Below, in pieces: positions 50,852 through 60,337 of a stretch of 64,000 nucleotides of DNA. The translations under genes were made by a program, and so were the position numbers. Every line of letters begins with the position of its first letter. Position 1 is the stretch's first letter. Below the pieces are notes generated by a model. It worked only from the letters and a program-made list of their open reading frames with translations. It ran no database searches and had not been told where the DNA came from. Origin of the DNA: UTCFX2 sp963726375 (GTDB taxonomy: Bacteria > Chloroflexota > Anaerolineae > Anaerolineales > UBA4823); contig CAVSCE010000011.1 of the NCBI GenBank assembly GCA_963726375.1, positions 269,571 through 333,570 of the forward strand, read 5' to 3'.

Positions 50852-51653
50852 TTAACCCCCTGTCCAATCCTTAATCCACGCCTTCGCCGAACGGTTCATC
50901 TCGAGCGAAAAATCGGCGGTAAACTTGCGGAAATAGTTGCCCTGCGTGACGTTCTGCGCCCCGCTCGGGAATTCGTGCGGCTCGAACGACCTGCGCCCGA
51001 ACGGCAGGTGCATCTCGTCCAGCTCTTCGGGCGAAAAGCTCTGGTAGCGGTCCTTGTGGACGATAAATTTTCGGTCGAAGCGCGGCACTGGCGAGCCCGG
51101 ATGTTTTTCGGGCCGGCCGAAGCAGATCAGCGCCGCCGGGAAGGTGTAGCGCGGCAGCCCGAACAGCTGCCGGTGGGCTTCGCGGTTCTCGATGATGTCG
51201 CCGATATAGCACGAGCCGATCCCGAGCGATTCGGCCGCGATCACCGCCGTCTGGGCCGCGATCAGCGCGTCCATCAGCGCCAGGATCAGGTCGCCTTCGC
51301 CCGGCTGGCGCGGCTGCACGCCAAGCTCGGCTGCCCGCTCGACGCAGCCCGCCGCCTCGTAGAGGTCCATCCAACGCTGGTAATCTGCCAGGAAGAGCAG
51401 CAGGTATGGGGCGGTCGCAATGAAAGGCTGGTGGTCGCAGGTCTCCGCCAGAGCTGCCTTCTTGCTCGGGTCTTCCACCTCGATGATCGTGTAAAGCATC
51501 ATCGCCCCGGCGGTTGGGGCGCGCATCGCCGCATGCAGGATCGCCTCCTGCTCTTCGGTCGAAAGCGGGGTCCGGTCGTACAGCCGGATCGAGCGGCGTT
51601 TTTCGATCACCTGCAGGGTCGGATTTGTGATGGTTGACTTCGTCAGCTTTCAT
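50852..51653 (-). CDS. Nitroreductase-family flavoprotein
   Basis: About 266 residues. The FMN-binding nitroreductase start IEKRRSIRLYDRTPLSTEEQ, MRAPTAGAMMLYTIIEV, the AAESLGIGSCYIGDI segment and ALICFGRPEK are clear. The ATG-initiated part begins MKADEVN and is linked to the main frame by one inserted base near 51632 (GTCAAC-c-ATCACAAATCC gives NITNPTLQVIEKRRS). This puts the start at 51653, overlapping the stop of the YqhA-like gene. Such enzymes reduce nitro compounds or quinones with NAD(P)H. The last 50 residues are a family-variable extension. Confidence 0.85.
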
Positions 51654-52116
51654 GTCTCTCTTCCTCTCGGATCCGGAAATAACCGAACGCGATCAAAACC
51701 AGGGAGATAATCGCGATCGCGCCTGCCAGCAGCACCAGCTCCTGGGCGGTGTGCGTGTTCTCGAACAGCAGCTCGAGGAAGCGCACCGTGATCACGAGCA
51801 CCATCACGCTGCTCAGGTTCAGCTTCAGCTCGTTGAGGTTCTTCGCCACCATCCAGGACGGAAGGTCGAGCGGGCCGACAAACATCACGTAGACGCTCGC
51901 CGCCAGCATGTAGAGCACGATCGTGATCAGGAACGCGTCGATCTGCTGGATCAGCAGCATGATGATCGTCTCCGATTTTCCGACCGAGCTGACGATCTCG
52001 CTCCATGCAGAAAATGCCTTGACCACGCCCCAGAAGAGTGCGAGCAGGAAAGAAATCAGCATCGTGATGACGATCACGATGCCGGCGTATTTACTGATAT
52101 TGAAAATCGATCTCAT
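51643..52116 (-). CDS. YqhA/UPF0114-like membrane protein
   Basis: About 157 residues with four predicted transmembrane helices (near 15-35, 55-80, 105-125 and 130-150). Between them are the SSVGKSETIIMLLIQQIDAFL and LDLPSWMVAKNLNELKLNLSS segments, which recall the YqhA (UPF0114) family of unknown function. Start 52116 is preferred to 52131 because GGAG lies nine bases before it. The gene precedes and overlaps the nitroreductase gene on the same strand. Confidence 0.65.
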   Translation of the reverse strand: MRSIFNISKYAGIVIVITMLISFLLALFWGVVKAFSAWSEIVSSVGKSETIIMLLIQQIDAFLITIVLYMLAASVYVMFVGPLDLPSWMVAKNLNELKLNLSSVMVLVITVRFLELLFENTHTAQELVLLAGAIAIISLVLIAFGYFRIREEERHES

Positions 52117-52293
52117 CGGCGTTTTCTCCATGCTTTTCTGGATAGATGCATTATTTTACTATGAGCCTCTGCTGATTCAGACCGCCATCTCTCGATTTTG
52201 GTTTATGATTAAGAAAGCTGGGCAAAAAGATCCGACAGGTCTTCGATCTGTTTGATGTCTGGATGCCAGATTTGATCAATATCAGGAGGCGGC

Positions 52294-53123
52294 ATGTTCG
52301 AGATCCCCGAAACCCTGACCCTCGCTCGCCAGATGCGTTTGGCGCTGGCTGGCAAGACGGTCAAAACCGGCAGCCAGGGCAACAGCCCGCACAAGTTCGT
52401 CTGGTACAACCGCACGCCCGAGGAGTTCGAGCAGCTCACAAGCGCGAAGCTCGTCGGCGAGGCCTACGCCCGCGGGCGCTGGATCTTCCTCCCGCTGGAG
52501 CCGGGTTATCTGCTCGTGATTGGGGAATGCGGCGGGCGGCTGCTCTATCACCCGCCCGGGTCGGCGCTCCCCGGGCGCTACCACATGCTGATCCGTTTCA
52601 CGGACGGGTCCGCCCTCTCCGAGTTTACCCAGATGTGGGGTGCAATGGAGCTCTACGAAACGGGGCAGGAGCTCGAGCGCCCCTACATCAAGGACATGCG
52701 CCTGACGCCGGTCGACCCGGAGTTCACATGGAGTTATTTTGATGGATTGGTTGAAAACCTGCTGCCTGAAGGCAAGCGCAGCGTCAAGAGCCTGCTCACC
52801 CAGGACCAGATCATCCCTGGGCTGGGGAACGCGATCGCCCAGGACATCCTGTTCGAAGCCCGGCTGCACCCCAAACACCCGCTCCAGGAGCTGAACCCTT
52901 CCCGGCGCCGAAGGCTTTACGATGCGATCGTCGGCGTGGTCGAAACGGCAGCCAGCCAGGGTGGGCGCTACGACGAGACTGACCTGTTTGGAAATCCCGG
53001 GGGCTACTTCCGCAAGATGGATGCCCACGCCCTCCTGCGCCCGTGCCCCGGCTGCGGGGGGAGGTCCAAAAAATCTCCTATCTGGGCGGCGCGTGCTATT
53101 TTTGCCCGCACTGTCAGGAGTAA
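52294..53123 (+). CDS. Fpg/Nei-like DNA glycosylase family protein lacking the N-terminal proline
   Basis: About 276 residues. The Fpg N-domain, the helix-two-turn-helix segment (LTQDQIIPGLGNAIAQDILF) and a C-terminal zinc finger are present. A lost G in GGGGGG near 53060 shifts the frame. Restoring it gives CPGCGGEVQKISYLGG and CYFCPHCQE, a CxxC-CxxC finger, with a stop at 53121. Active Fpg enzymes start MPELPE and use Pro as the Schiff-base nucleophile. Here the start is MFEIPE: Glu3 is kept but Pro is Phe. The Arg usual in the finger also seems absent. It may be a divergent or non-catalytic DNA-binding protein. AGGAGG precedes the ATG. Confidence 0.8.
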
Positions 53124-53173
53124 TCAGTCAGGCGGCAGGAGTGCTCGACCCACCTCTCATCTGAAATCCTCGG

Positions 53174-54133
53174 CTACTTGACGATAAGCACCGAGCAGCC
53201 CGCGTAGTGGACCAGCTTGCGGCTGACGCTGCCCAGCAGCCAGCCGGTGATCGCGCTCAAGCCGCGCGAGCCGCACACCACCAGGTCCACCTCGTCGCGG
53301 CGGATCTCGTGGATGATCTGGTCGGCCGCGTCGCCGCGCACCAGCACCTGCCGGGTCTCGATCTCTGCCATCCGGAGCAGGCTGGCTGTATCCTTCAGGA
53401 TTTGCTCGCCGTGCCGCTGCTCGGCGGCTTCCACCGCTTCCTTGTCGATCGGCGTGATCGGGGTGGGGTAAAGCGCCTCCGGCCCGAGCGCCCAGGCGCG
53501 CATGCTCGCCTCGGGGTTGATCGGAGGCGGCAGGACGTGCATCAGGCTCATCGCAGCCGAGGTGGGGAACATCGAGCAGCGCTGGCGCTTCCCGTCCGGG
53601 CAGGGCGGCGCCAGGAACTCGACCGCGTGCTGGCTGCCCTCCGACCCGTCCACGACCAGCAGGATCCGCCGCAGTCCCTTATAGGGCGCCCGCACCACCA
53701 GCACGGGACTGCTGGAGTACTCGACCACCTGTTGGGCGACGCCGCCGAGCAGGATCCCCAGCGCTGCCCGCCGCCCGCGCGCCCCGATGATGATCAGGTC
53801 GGCCTGGATTTCCTCGGCGTAATCGTTGATCGTCGCGGCCGGGTTGCCGGCTTTCAGGATCGCCTGGGTCTCGAAACCGGCCTGCTGGAGGCGCTCCTTC
53901 TCCAGGTCCAGCGCGACCTGCATCGCCTCGTGCCCGCCGATCGATTGGGTCGGCAGCACCGAGATCAGCGTCACCGCGCAGCTCACCGGGCTGATCCCGC
54001 TCTGGGTGGGCAGGTCGAGCAGCAGGCTCACCCCGGCCCGGGAGTGCTCCGAGCCGTCGTATGCCAGCAGGTAATGCAGCATCTTACCCTTGCCCTGCGA
54101 GGATTTCCCACGCTTAGTCTTTTCAGCACACAT
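53174..54133 (-). CDS. Tandem universal stress protein (two UspA domains)
   Basis: About 319 residues with two UspA domains. Domain 1 (residues 18-155) starts LHYLLAYDGSEHSRAGV and has the ATP-binding GARGRRAALGILLGGVAQQV. Domain 2 (160-319) has LLVVDGSEGSQHAV and GSRGLSAITGWLLGSVSRKL, both matching G-2x-G-9x-G(S/T). Usp proteins with this motif bind ATP and support stress survival. The start at 54133 follows AAAGGAGG; a Lys-rich stretch before the first domain is an ordinary extension. The gene is alone, with a repeat array behind its promoter side. Confidence 0.9.
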   Translation of the reverse strand: MCAEKTKRGKSSQGKGKMLHYLLAYDGSEHSRAGVSLLLDLPTQSGISPVSCAVTLISVLPTQSIGGHEAMQVALDLEKERLQQAGFETQAILKAGNPAATINDYAEEIQADLIIIGARGRRAALGILLGGVAQQVVEYSSSPVLVVRAPYKGLRRILLVVDGSEGSQHAVEFLAPPCPDGKRQRCSMFPTSAAMSLMHVLPPPINPEASMRAWALGPEALYPTPITPIDKEAVEAAEQRHGEQILKDTASLLRMAEIETRQVLVRGDAADQIIHEIRRDEVDLVVCGSRGLSAITGWLLGSVSRKLVHYAGCSVLIVK

Positions 54134-54145
54134 CAGGCGCCTCCT

Positions 54146-54545
54146 TTACATACTCTGTCATTGCGAGCCTGTCCGCCTGCCCGCGCACTTTGCGGACGCA
54201 CTTTGCGAACGAACATGCGAAGCCACAACTTGTCATTGCGAGCCTGTTCGCGAAGCAATCTTCACCTGTCATTGCGAGCTCTTCGCCTGCCTGCGCGCAC
54301 TTTGCGCGACGCACTTTGCGAACGTACTGCGAAGCCACAACTTGTCATTGCGAGCGTATTTTGCGAAGCAATCTTCACCTGTCATTGCGAGCCTGTCCGC
54401 CTGTCCGCGTACTTTGCGGACGTCACTTTGCGGACGTAATATGCGAAGCCACAACTTGTCATTGCGAGCCTGTCCGCGCACTTTGCGGACGTATTTTGCG
54501 AAGCAATCTTCACTTGTCCTTTGCGAAGCAATATTTCCTCTTCAC
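54146..54545. repeat. Tandem/inverted repeat array (TCATTGCGAGC ... GCGAAGCAATC)
   Basis: About 400 bases hold five or six irregular copies of a unit. Each begins (G)TCATTGCGAGCCTGTCCGCC, contains inverted stems such as GTCCGC...GCGGAC and ACTTTGCGGACG, and ends GCGAAGCAATCTTCACCT or GCGAAGCCACAACT. The units can fold into hairpins. This interspersed palindromic element is a familiar intergenic repeat in many genomes. Degenerate copies lie near 12435-12500 and 34970-35035. The unit spacing varies, and there are no spacers of constant length, so it is not a CRISPR array. Confidence 0.8.
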
Positions 54546-54640
54546 TCCAATCGCTTTGCTTAACTACTAAATTACAGAATAATCCGCCCTAAGTCAAGTT
54601 AATTTCTCAGAAAGATGGTACCAATCGATCAATACGTCAA

Positions 54641-54676
54641 AAACCCGAAAGGTCTGCAGACCTTTCGGGTTTTTAA
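54641..54676. terminator. Bidirectional intrinsic terminator
   Basis: AAACCCGAAAGGTCTGCAGACCTTTCGGGTTTTT is a near-perfect palindrome with an A-run on the left and a T-run on the right. It lies about 90 bases beyond the stop codon of the first secreted protein gene on the minus strand. Confidence 0.88.
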
Positions 54677-54697
54677 TAAAATCAAGCCGATCCGCGA

Positions 54698-54730
54698 GAA
54701 GAGCACGGCTCTCGCAAGTCGTGCTCTTCC
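54698..54730. repeat. GAAGAGCACG hairpin, downstream of secreted protein A
   Basis: GAAGAGCACG pairs with CGTGCTCTTC around GCTCTCGCAAGT. Related hairpins (AGAAGAGCACGGC / GCCGTGCTCTTCT) follow protein B near 56598-56635 and protein C near 58818-58850, so each of the three paralogous genes carries this element just after its coding region. Confidence 0.7.
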
Positions 54731-54763
54731 CAGCGAAACTCCCTTGAACCCCCTTCTGAAAGC

Positions 54764-56218
54764 CTATTTCATCACGATCGGCAGGCGCAGGTTCCAGGTC
54801 ACCGCCGCTTCGAGCACGCCCCAGAAGTACGGGGCGTAGGAATTCTTCGATCAGCTCGACCCAGTAGAAGTAGGTCTTGCCGCGCTGCACGCCGAAGTCC
54901 ACGAACTCGTGCGGTTCGCCGAGCAGGCCGGCCTCGACCAGGACCTTCTCGCCCTGCAGGCCCTCGGAGCGGTACAGCTTGAAGGCGGAGCGGGCGGCGT
55001 CGGGGCTCGTCTCCCACTTGACGACCACGAAGTCATCGCCGACGACCACTTCTGGCGCAGCGGTGAAGTCGATCGCGGTCGGGTAATCGTAGTTCGTGAA
55101 GGTGCAGGTCACGGTCTCGAGCGAAGCCAGGTTGATGGTCGCGGTAGCGGTCCCGATATCCCAGGTCGTGTTTGCCGTAGGATCGACGCAGACCAGGTCG
55201 TTCAGCGTCCATCCTGACGGGAGGGCCAGCTCCGCGACCGTATAAGCCCCGGGCGGGACGGAGAAGGACGTGCTGGCGTCCAATACCGGGTCGTTGTCGG
55301 TCAGCTGGAAAGGCTGGGTGATCGTGGTTCCCGACAGGCAGGAAGTCGAACGGCACGGCTGCGGGCTGAACGGCCTTCTTGACGACCACGATCGTCCCGT
55401 TCGGGATCACGGTCACGGCGCTGGCTTGCATCTGGTTGTCCTGGCTGCCGAGCGAGGCGCCGTTAAGCGTTCCAAGCGAGACATGATAGGGTGAACCAGA
55501 AATTGAGCCGGCGCCCATGCCGTTGCCCCAGTTCGCCTGGGCGGCCACGTGTGCACCAAACCACAGCACAGCACTGCATTCGCCGTTGATGCACATCGGA
55601 CCGCTGGCTGGGGTCGTGAAGGTGACCGAGATGGTGGTATCGCTGTCGCCAGCATAGCTTCCGCTGGAGATGACCGGCGTTGTGGCGCTGTTGAGCGTGC
55701 CGCCTTCCATCGTGAACAGTCGGTCCCCGGGGGCTGATGGCTCGAATGAGTTAGGCACGTTTGGATCCTGGGGGATATCCAGCGTGGATAGGGTGGAGAA
55801 CGAGCAGCCGGTGATACCCAGGCACAGGTCCGCCGGGTCGATCCAGTCCTCCGACCAGTCCCATGATGTCAGGAAGTCGTAAGCGTGTTTGCCGCCCTTG
55901 GTGGTTCCATAGTAAAGGATCAAAGTATAACTGGTGCTTGGCGCCATACCTGTCAGCAGCACACGCTGAACGGTCGCGTCGCCCTCCGCATAATAGGAAT
56001 TGTTGCCTTGTAGATTTCCGTTGATCCAATCGCAATCGCCTGGATTGCCGTTATACCCATCGCCGTCGTCGTTGGCGCATTGATCGAAATCCGCCCCTAC
56101 GGCCCGTCGGCGCGTTCGGTGAATTCTCCGCCCCAAAGGCGGCCGTCGCGCTCCCGAAGAGCGCAGTGATCACAAAGATCGTGGTTAAGGTTATGTTGGA
56201 AATGCTTCTTACGGTCAT
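54764..56218 (-). CDS. Secreted surface protein A: prealbumin-like and Fn3-like domains, LRLPIVMK tail
   Basis: About 485 residues after repair of indels near 56090, 55330 and 54830. A signal peptide (LTTIFVITALFGSATAAFGAE) is followed by an N-terminal domain with CANDDGDGYNGNPGDCDW and the YDFLTSWDWSEDWIDPADLC loop. Then come a middle beta region and an SpaA-like prealbumin fold (PPGAYTVAELALPSGW). The C-terminal Fn3-like unit (VVVKWETSPDAARSAFKLYR, GKTYFYWVE) ends in LRLPIVMK. It is about one-to-one colinear with protein C. The start at 56218 is chosen for AAGGAGG. It is likely cell-surface anchored; no enzyme motif is seen. Confidence 0.75.
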
Positions 56219-56270
56219 GGTCATCCTCCTTGATGAGTCTTTGCCTGTGTTGATGATCCTGAGGTTAATC

Positions 56271-56361
56271 AAAAACCGACCTTGCAGGGCCGGTTTCGCC
56301 AAATTCCCCAACGGCGCCCTCGTTCTCAGTGCGAGTCGCGATCGGTGTAGCACCGTTGGAT
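56271..56361 (-). ncRNA. Structured 5' leader element, copy 2
   Basis: This lies between the promoter and the start codon of protein A. The outer stem is CCAACGG (minus strand, near 56353-56359) with CCGTTGG (56308-56314). Inside is the ACTCG/CGAG hairpin. After it come GGGGA, GGCGAAACCGGCC and the hairpin ACCGGCC/GGTCGGT with a T-run. The element is almost identical in layout to copy 3. Confidence 0.6.
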
Positions 56362-56451
56362 TGCAGTATCCCATGAAGCTCGATGATATTCAATTATTCC
56401 TGGCCCCTACCTGTAAAAGACTTGAGTTACCGGCTTATCAATTCTGTTAGT

Positions 56452-56480
56452 ATTCTAAATGCGCCTTTCAATTCTGTAAA
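56452..56480 (-). promoter_or_regulatory. Promoter of secreted protein A
   Basis: On the minus strand TTTACA (56475-56480) is followed after exactly 17 bases by TAGAAT (56452-56457). The spacer and the bases after the -10 (ACTAACAG) match the promoter of protein B (TTTACA, 18 bases, TAGAAT, ACTAATAG). Confidence 0.65.
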
Positions 56481-56549
56481 GGATAAAAGGGGAATATTAT
56501 AGAAATTGTCTCATTATTGGTGGTTTTCGTGACAATTTCTTAGCAAAGA

Positions 56550-56635
56550 AAACCCGAAGGGTCCTCAAAATCCTTCGGGTTTATGGTCAATAATGAGAAG
56601 AGCACGGCTTTGAAAGGCCGTGCTCTTCTCATTAG
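56550..56635. terminator. Terminator pair after secreted protein B
   Basis: Two hairpins lie in a row: AACCCGAAGGGT...ATCCTTCGGGTTT (56549-56582) and AGAAGAGCACGGCTTTGAAAGGCCGTGCTCTTCT (about 56598-56632). They follow the stop codon of protein B on the minus strand. The same two elements follow protein A. Confidence 0.8.
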
Positions 56636-56669
56636 AACCCCCAGGTGTATCTTTCAGGGATTTGAACTC

Positions 56670-58109
56670 TTAGCGTCTGACAATTGGCAGGCGAATGTTC
56701 CAGGTCACGTTGGCCTCGCAGGAGGATCAAACGGCTCCGGTCCATCGGACCCAATGATCTCGATCCAGTAGTAGTAGGTCCTGCCGCGCTGGACGTTGTT
56801 ATCCCGGTACTCGTGAGAGCTCGCCGACCGGGCCGGATTCGAGCAGCGTCCCCAGGCTGTCCTGGATTCGGAGCGGTAGAGGTTGAACGCGCGAATTGCT
56901 CGCATCGACGATCCTGCCGCCCACTTGACGACCACGAAATCGTCGCCGACAAACAGGTTCGGCTCTTCGAGGAAGTCGACCGAAGTGGGCACCGAGACGT
57001 CGTCGCAGTTGTCGAGCATGGTCTCCGGCGATTCATAATCAAATCCCTTCACGCAGGCCCGGTTATAGAAAGTGGTTGGAGGTCCGGCGTAATCCGGATC
57101 CAGCATCACCGTCAGGATGATCTGAAATGAAGCTCCAGAGGCCAGGTCGTCGGTCTGATCCAGGTCAGGTCCACACCGTAATCTGATTGGGAGCCGGAGG
57201 ATTTGCTCGACTAGTGGTCGGAGCTGGCACCGAAGAGACGAACTTCCAGGTCGCTGATCAGCGTGTCGGTCACGGTCTGACCGGTGGAGGTGTACGCGCT
57301 CACGTTCGTAACCGTGATCGTGTAGACGAATGTCTCGCCGGGAGTAACGACGTCGGTGGAAATGTCCTTCGTCAGCTTCAGCGGGACGATATTCTCGTTG
57401 ATTTCGATAGTGACGGGTTCGCAGCGGCACTTGGAGCCGGTTCCCGGGCAGTTCTTGTTCGCCGGGCAGTTGTCAGAGCTTTTGTCTGGATTGTTGTCCC
57501 AGGCGACGCAGCTGTCGATTATGCCGTCCATGACTGTCGGGGCTGCAGGTGAGCGTCACCGGGCCTACCGTTAAATGGTATCCTGTCCCTGCTGAACGTC
57601 GCCACACACGTCGCCAAGCGGGACACCGTCATTATCCAGCTCGAGATCCCAGAAGGGAGGTCCCGTAAATGTGGTGGGTGGAAGTGGAGGAGCGGTTGTC
57701 GGTGAGGAGCGGTAGTGACAGGTAGTCTTTATAGCAGGTTCCAGTTCAATGCGTCGACGCCGTCGGTCGCGATCCAAAAACCGGGGTCGTAGCGAATGCT
57801 GGCGCCGGCCACGATTGCGCATAAAAATAGTAGATCCCAGTATCGCCCGGCACGAGCGTACATGGATCAGGCACATCCGCAAATTCCAGGAATGAGATCT
57901 GGTACGTCATTGGCTGTGCATTGTAAGCCTGCACCCGCATTCGATCTTCCATACAACCGCCCAAAGTCGCGCCGAGAGCCTGGCTCCGGCTGCTGCCGCC
58001 GGCGACCCCTGGGCGGGCTGGACGAGAAGGAAAGCCCACCACCAACACCAGCGCGAGCGCCAGCGCCAGGTCCACCAGTAATCCATCGGGATAATTTCTT
58101 TGCTTTCAT
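56670..58109 (-). CDS. Secreted surface protein B with DUF11-like domain, LPIVRR tail (frameshifted)
   Basis: About 480 residues read through several indels. The N-terminus (MKAKKLSRWITG) is followed by a poorly readable, frameshifted region from 57560 to 58080. A DUF11/Ig-like domain then reads KDISTDVVTPGETFVYTITV and ASGASFQIILTVMLD. The C-terminal Fn3-like unit (VGDDFVVVKWAAGS, FNLYRSESR, GRTYYYWIEIIG) ends in IRLPIVRR at 56670. GGAGGG lies just before the ATG at 58109. It shares the C-terminal unit with proteins A and C but has a different middle, so the family is mosaic. It is likely surface-exposed. Confidence 0.7.
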
Positions 58110-58224
58110 GCTTCCCTCCAATTCCTTTTTTAGACGAAACTGCTGACGGATAATGTTTTTCTACCTGCGGTGAAACCTTTTCGCTTCTTCGGCCGGCTCA
58201 TCCGTTATTTTTTTTCTGTATAAA

Positions 58225-58316
58225 CGCAGAACCGACCCACAGGGCCGGTTTCGCCTGACTCCCCAACGCTGCCCTCGTTCTTTGTTCGAGTTGCGACCAG
58301 TTTAGCGCCGTTGGAT
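58225..58316 (-). ncRNA. Structured 5' leader element, copy 3
   Basis: This lies between promoter and start of protein B. On the minus strand the outer stem ATCCAACGG (58308-58316) pairs with CGTTGG (58263-58268), enclosing GGTCGC and ACTCG...CGAGG. GGGGA, GGCGAAACCGGCC and the hairpin ACCGGCC/GGTCGGT follow. Its start lies about 115 bases before the ATG. No known riboswitch consensus fits. Confidence 0.6.
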
Positions 58317-58405
58317 TGAAGTTTCCCTTGACGTGCAATTAGATGGATATGTTCTATTTGCTGATAGTTTAATCTGCTCTTAACAAGCCTTTCATCTCTA
58401 TTAGT

Positions 58406-58435
58406 ATTCTACATTCTACCTTGCAAAAATGTAAA
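58406..58435 (-). promoter_or_regulatory. Promoter of secreted protein B
   Basis: On the minus strand TTTACA (58430-58435), 18 bases, TAGAAT (58406-58411); a second TAGAAT sits at 58413-58418. The start would be near 58398, giving a leader of about 290 bases that contains the structured element. The region 58440-58870 beyond it is AT-rich, holds the hairpin after protein C, and shows no gene. Confidence 0.6.
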
Positions 58436-58870
58436 GTGTGAATTCGCCGGAACCGGGCTTTTTATGAAGGAATTGTCCCAGAATTGGTGGAATATTAAAT
58501 ATTTTAGGGCATTTTCCTTCTGCGGATCGAATAGATTCCCCTTTTATTGAATGGATTATCGCACGAAGACCGTGTGACAATTATAAAATTTTAGCTGTCG
58601 AAATCCTGTGCGGTTCAACCCTGTTGTCATTTGGCGCTCTCGGATCTGAGAGATCAGCCGCAAAGGCGAATTATACAGGATGACTGCAAATCAGCGGAGC
58701 CTTTCGTGAATGATCAGCCGGATTTGAATAAGCGGTCCATATAGACTCGTAACTTCATTTGTATAATCACTTCATCAATACGAGTATCTCAGGGCCCTGT
58801 TCCGATTAACGAGAAAAGCACAGCTCTGCCCTGCCGTGCTCTTCCCTGCTTTTACCTCCTCTGCCAAAAT

Positions 58871-60337
58871 TTATCTTCTGACGATCGGCAGGCGCAGGTT
58901 GTACGCAAAGTACACCTCTGCCTGCAGCATGATCATGGGCTGCGGTCCGCTGTTTCCTAAGACCTCGATGAAATAGTAGTAAGTCCTGCCGCGCTCGACG
59001 CCGCTGTCCTGGTACGAATGCGGTCCGCCGAGGATGCCGGATTCGAGCAGGACTTTCCCCGTTCCGTTGCGGGACTCGGAGCGGTAGAGGCTGAACGCGG
59101 ACGATTGGGCGTCGATGTCAGTCTCCCAGCGCACCTCGACGAAATCCTCGCCGAGGGATACACTGGGTTCTGAAAGGAAGTCGATTGCAGTGGGCCTGTC
59201 GGTGTTGGTGAAAGTGCAGATGACCGTCTCGCTGGAAGCCAGGTCGATTGTCGCGCTTGCTGCGGCTAAATTCGTGCTCGTGTTGTTCGTCGGGTCGGAG
59301 CAGGTGAGGCCGGTCAGGATCCATTCCAGCGGGATATTCAGCTCGGAGACAACCCACGTCCCTGGCGGGGCTTCATAGGTTACGCTCGCGTCGGCTGTCG
59401 TGCTGTTATCGGTCAGCGTGAAGGCTTGAGAGATCGTGGAGCCGTTGTTCAGGTTGAAGTTGAACGCCTGGGCTGCGGGCAGGTCGGTTTTCTTGACGAT
59501 CGTGAGTGTTCCGTTTGGATACTGGGTGATGACGCCGGATGACATCTGGTTGTCCATCTGGCCGAGGCCTCCTTCGGACCAGTTGTTGAGGATCACATGG
59601 AACGGGTTGCCTGTGGTGCTCCCTTCCCCAAATCCGGCGCCCCAGTTGATGGATGTCGCGACATGCGCCCCCCACCAGATGACGACCTCGCATTCGCCTC
59701 CAGAACACATCGGGCTCGGTTCAGAAGCTACCGTGAAGGACACCCTGAGCTGAGCGTCGGTATTTGCCGGTGGGGAAAACGCCCGTTGTGATGGTTGGCA
59801 TCGTGACGCTCGGTCAGCGTCCCGCCGCGCATCGTGAAGATGGCGCGGGTCAGGGTTGAACTGCGCCGGCTCGATTGCCGGATTTGCCGGGATGGGATAG
59901 GTTGAGTTCAACGGAGTCGACGCATCCGGTGACTCCCTGGCAGCGGTCTGCTTCCGTGATCCAGCTTTCAGACCAATCCCAGTTCGTCAGGAAATCGTAA
60001 GTATGGATCCCGCCCCGCGTCGTCGCGTAGCCAATGTCGATCCAGACCGTATCGCCGGGGGTGAGACCGTCAATGTGAAGCAGCTGGACGACTGCGTCGC
60101 CTTCAGGATAAGCGGAGTCGTTTATCCCCAGTGCCCCGTTAGGCCAGTTGCAGTGGCCGGGATTGCCGTCGAAATCCATCGCCGTCGTCGTTCGCGCACT
60201 GTCTGAAGAGATTGACGCTTGCATCGATGGCTTCCGGCGAAATCCTCAGCGCCCAAAGCTGCGCGAACGGTCCCTAACAAACCGCCCACAACGAAAAACA
60301 GGATCATTATGGTGTAAGTCAATTGTTTTTTTGTCAT
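58871..60337 (-). CDS. Secreted surface protein C, paralogue of A, LPIVRR tail
   Basis: About 489 residues after repair of indels near 60195 and 59780-59870. A signal peptide (MILFFVVGGLLGTVRAALGAE) is followed by an N-terminal domain colinear with protein A (NPGHCNWPNGALG, TYDFLTNWDWSESWITEADRC). Next is a middle region with CSGGECEVVIWWGAHVATS, then a prealbumin-like domain and the Fn3-like unit (VEVRWETDIDAQSSAFSLYR, RGRTYYYFIEVLG) ending LRLPIVRR. It is clearly a duplicate of A. A TAGAAT box (60468-60473) lies upstream, but the structured leader seen for A and B is not recognisable. Confidence 0.77.

Noticed and set aside
53207..54439. Long plus-strand open frame opposite the universal stress protein gene
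   Set aside because: It is antisense to two clear UspA domains. Its C-terminal part is a translation of the repeat array, so its length is artificial.
54146..54545. CRISPR array
   Set aside because: The repeats differ in length and sequence, there are no uniform spacers, and no cas genes are nearby.
56271..56361. Cyclic-di-GMP-I (GEMM) or another known riboswitch in the leader element
   Set aside because: The GEMM consensus GGGCAAACC...GAAA...ACGCAAAGCC is not present on either strand, and the order of helices differs, so the element was left unassigned.
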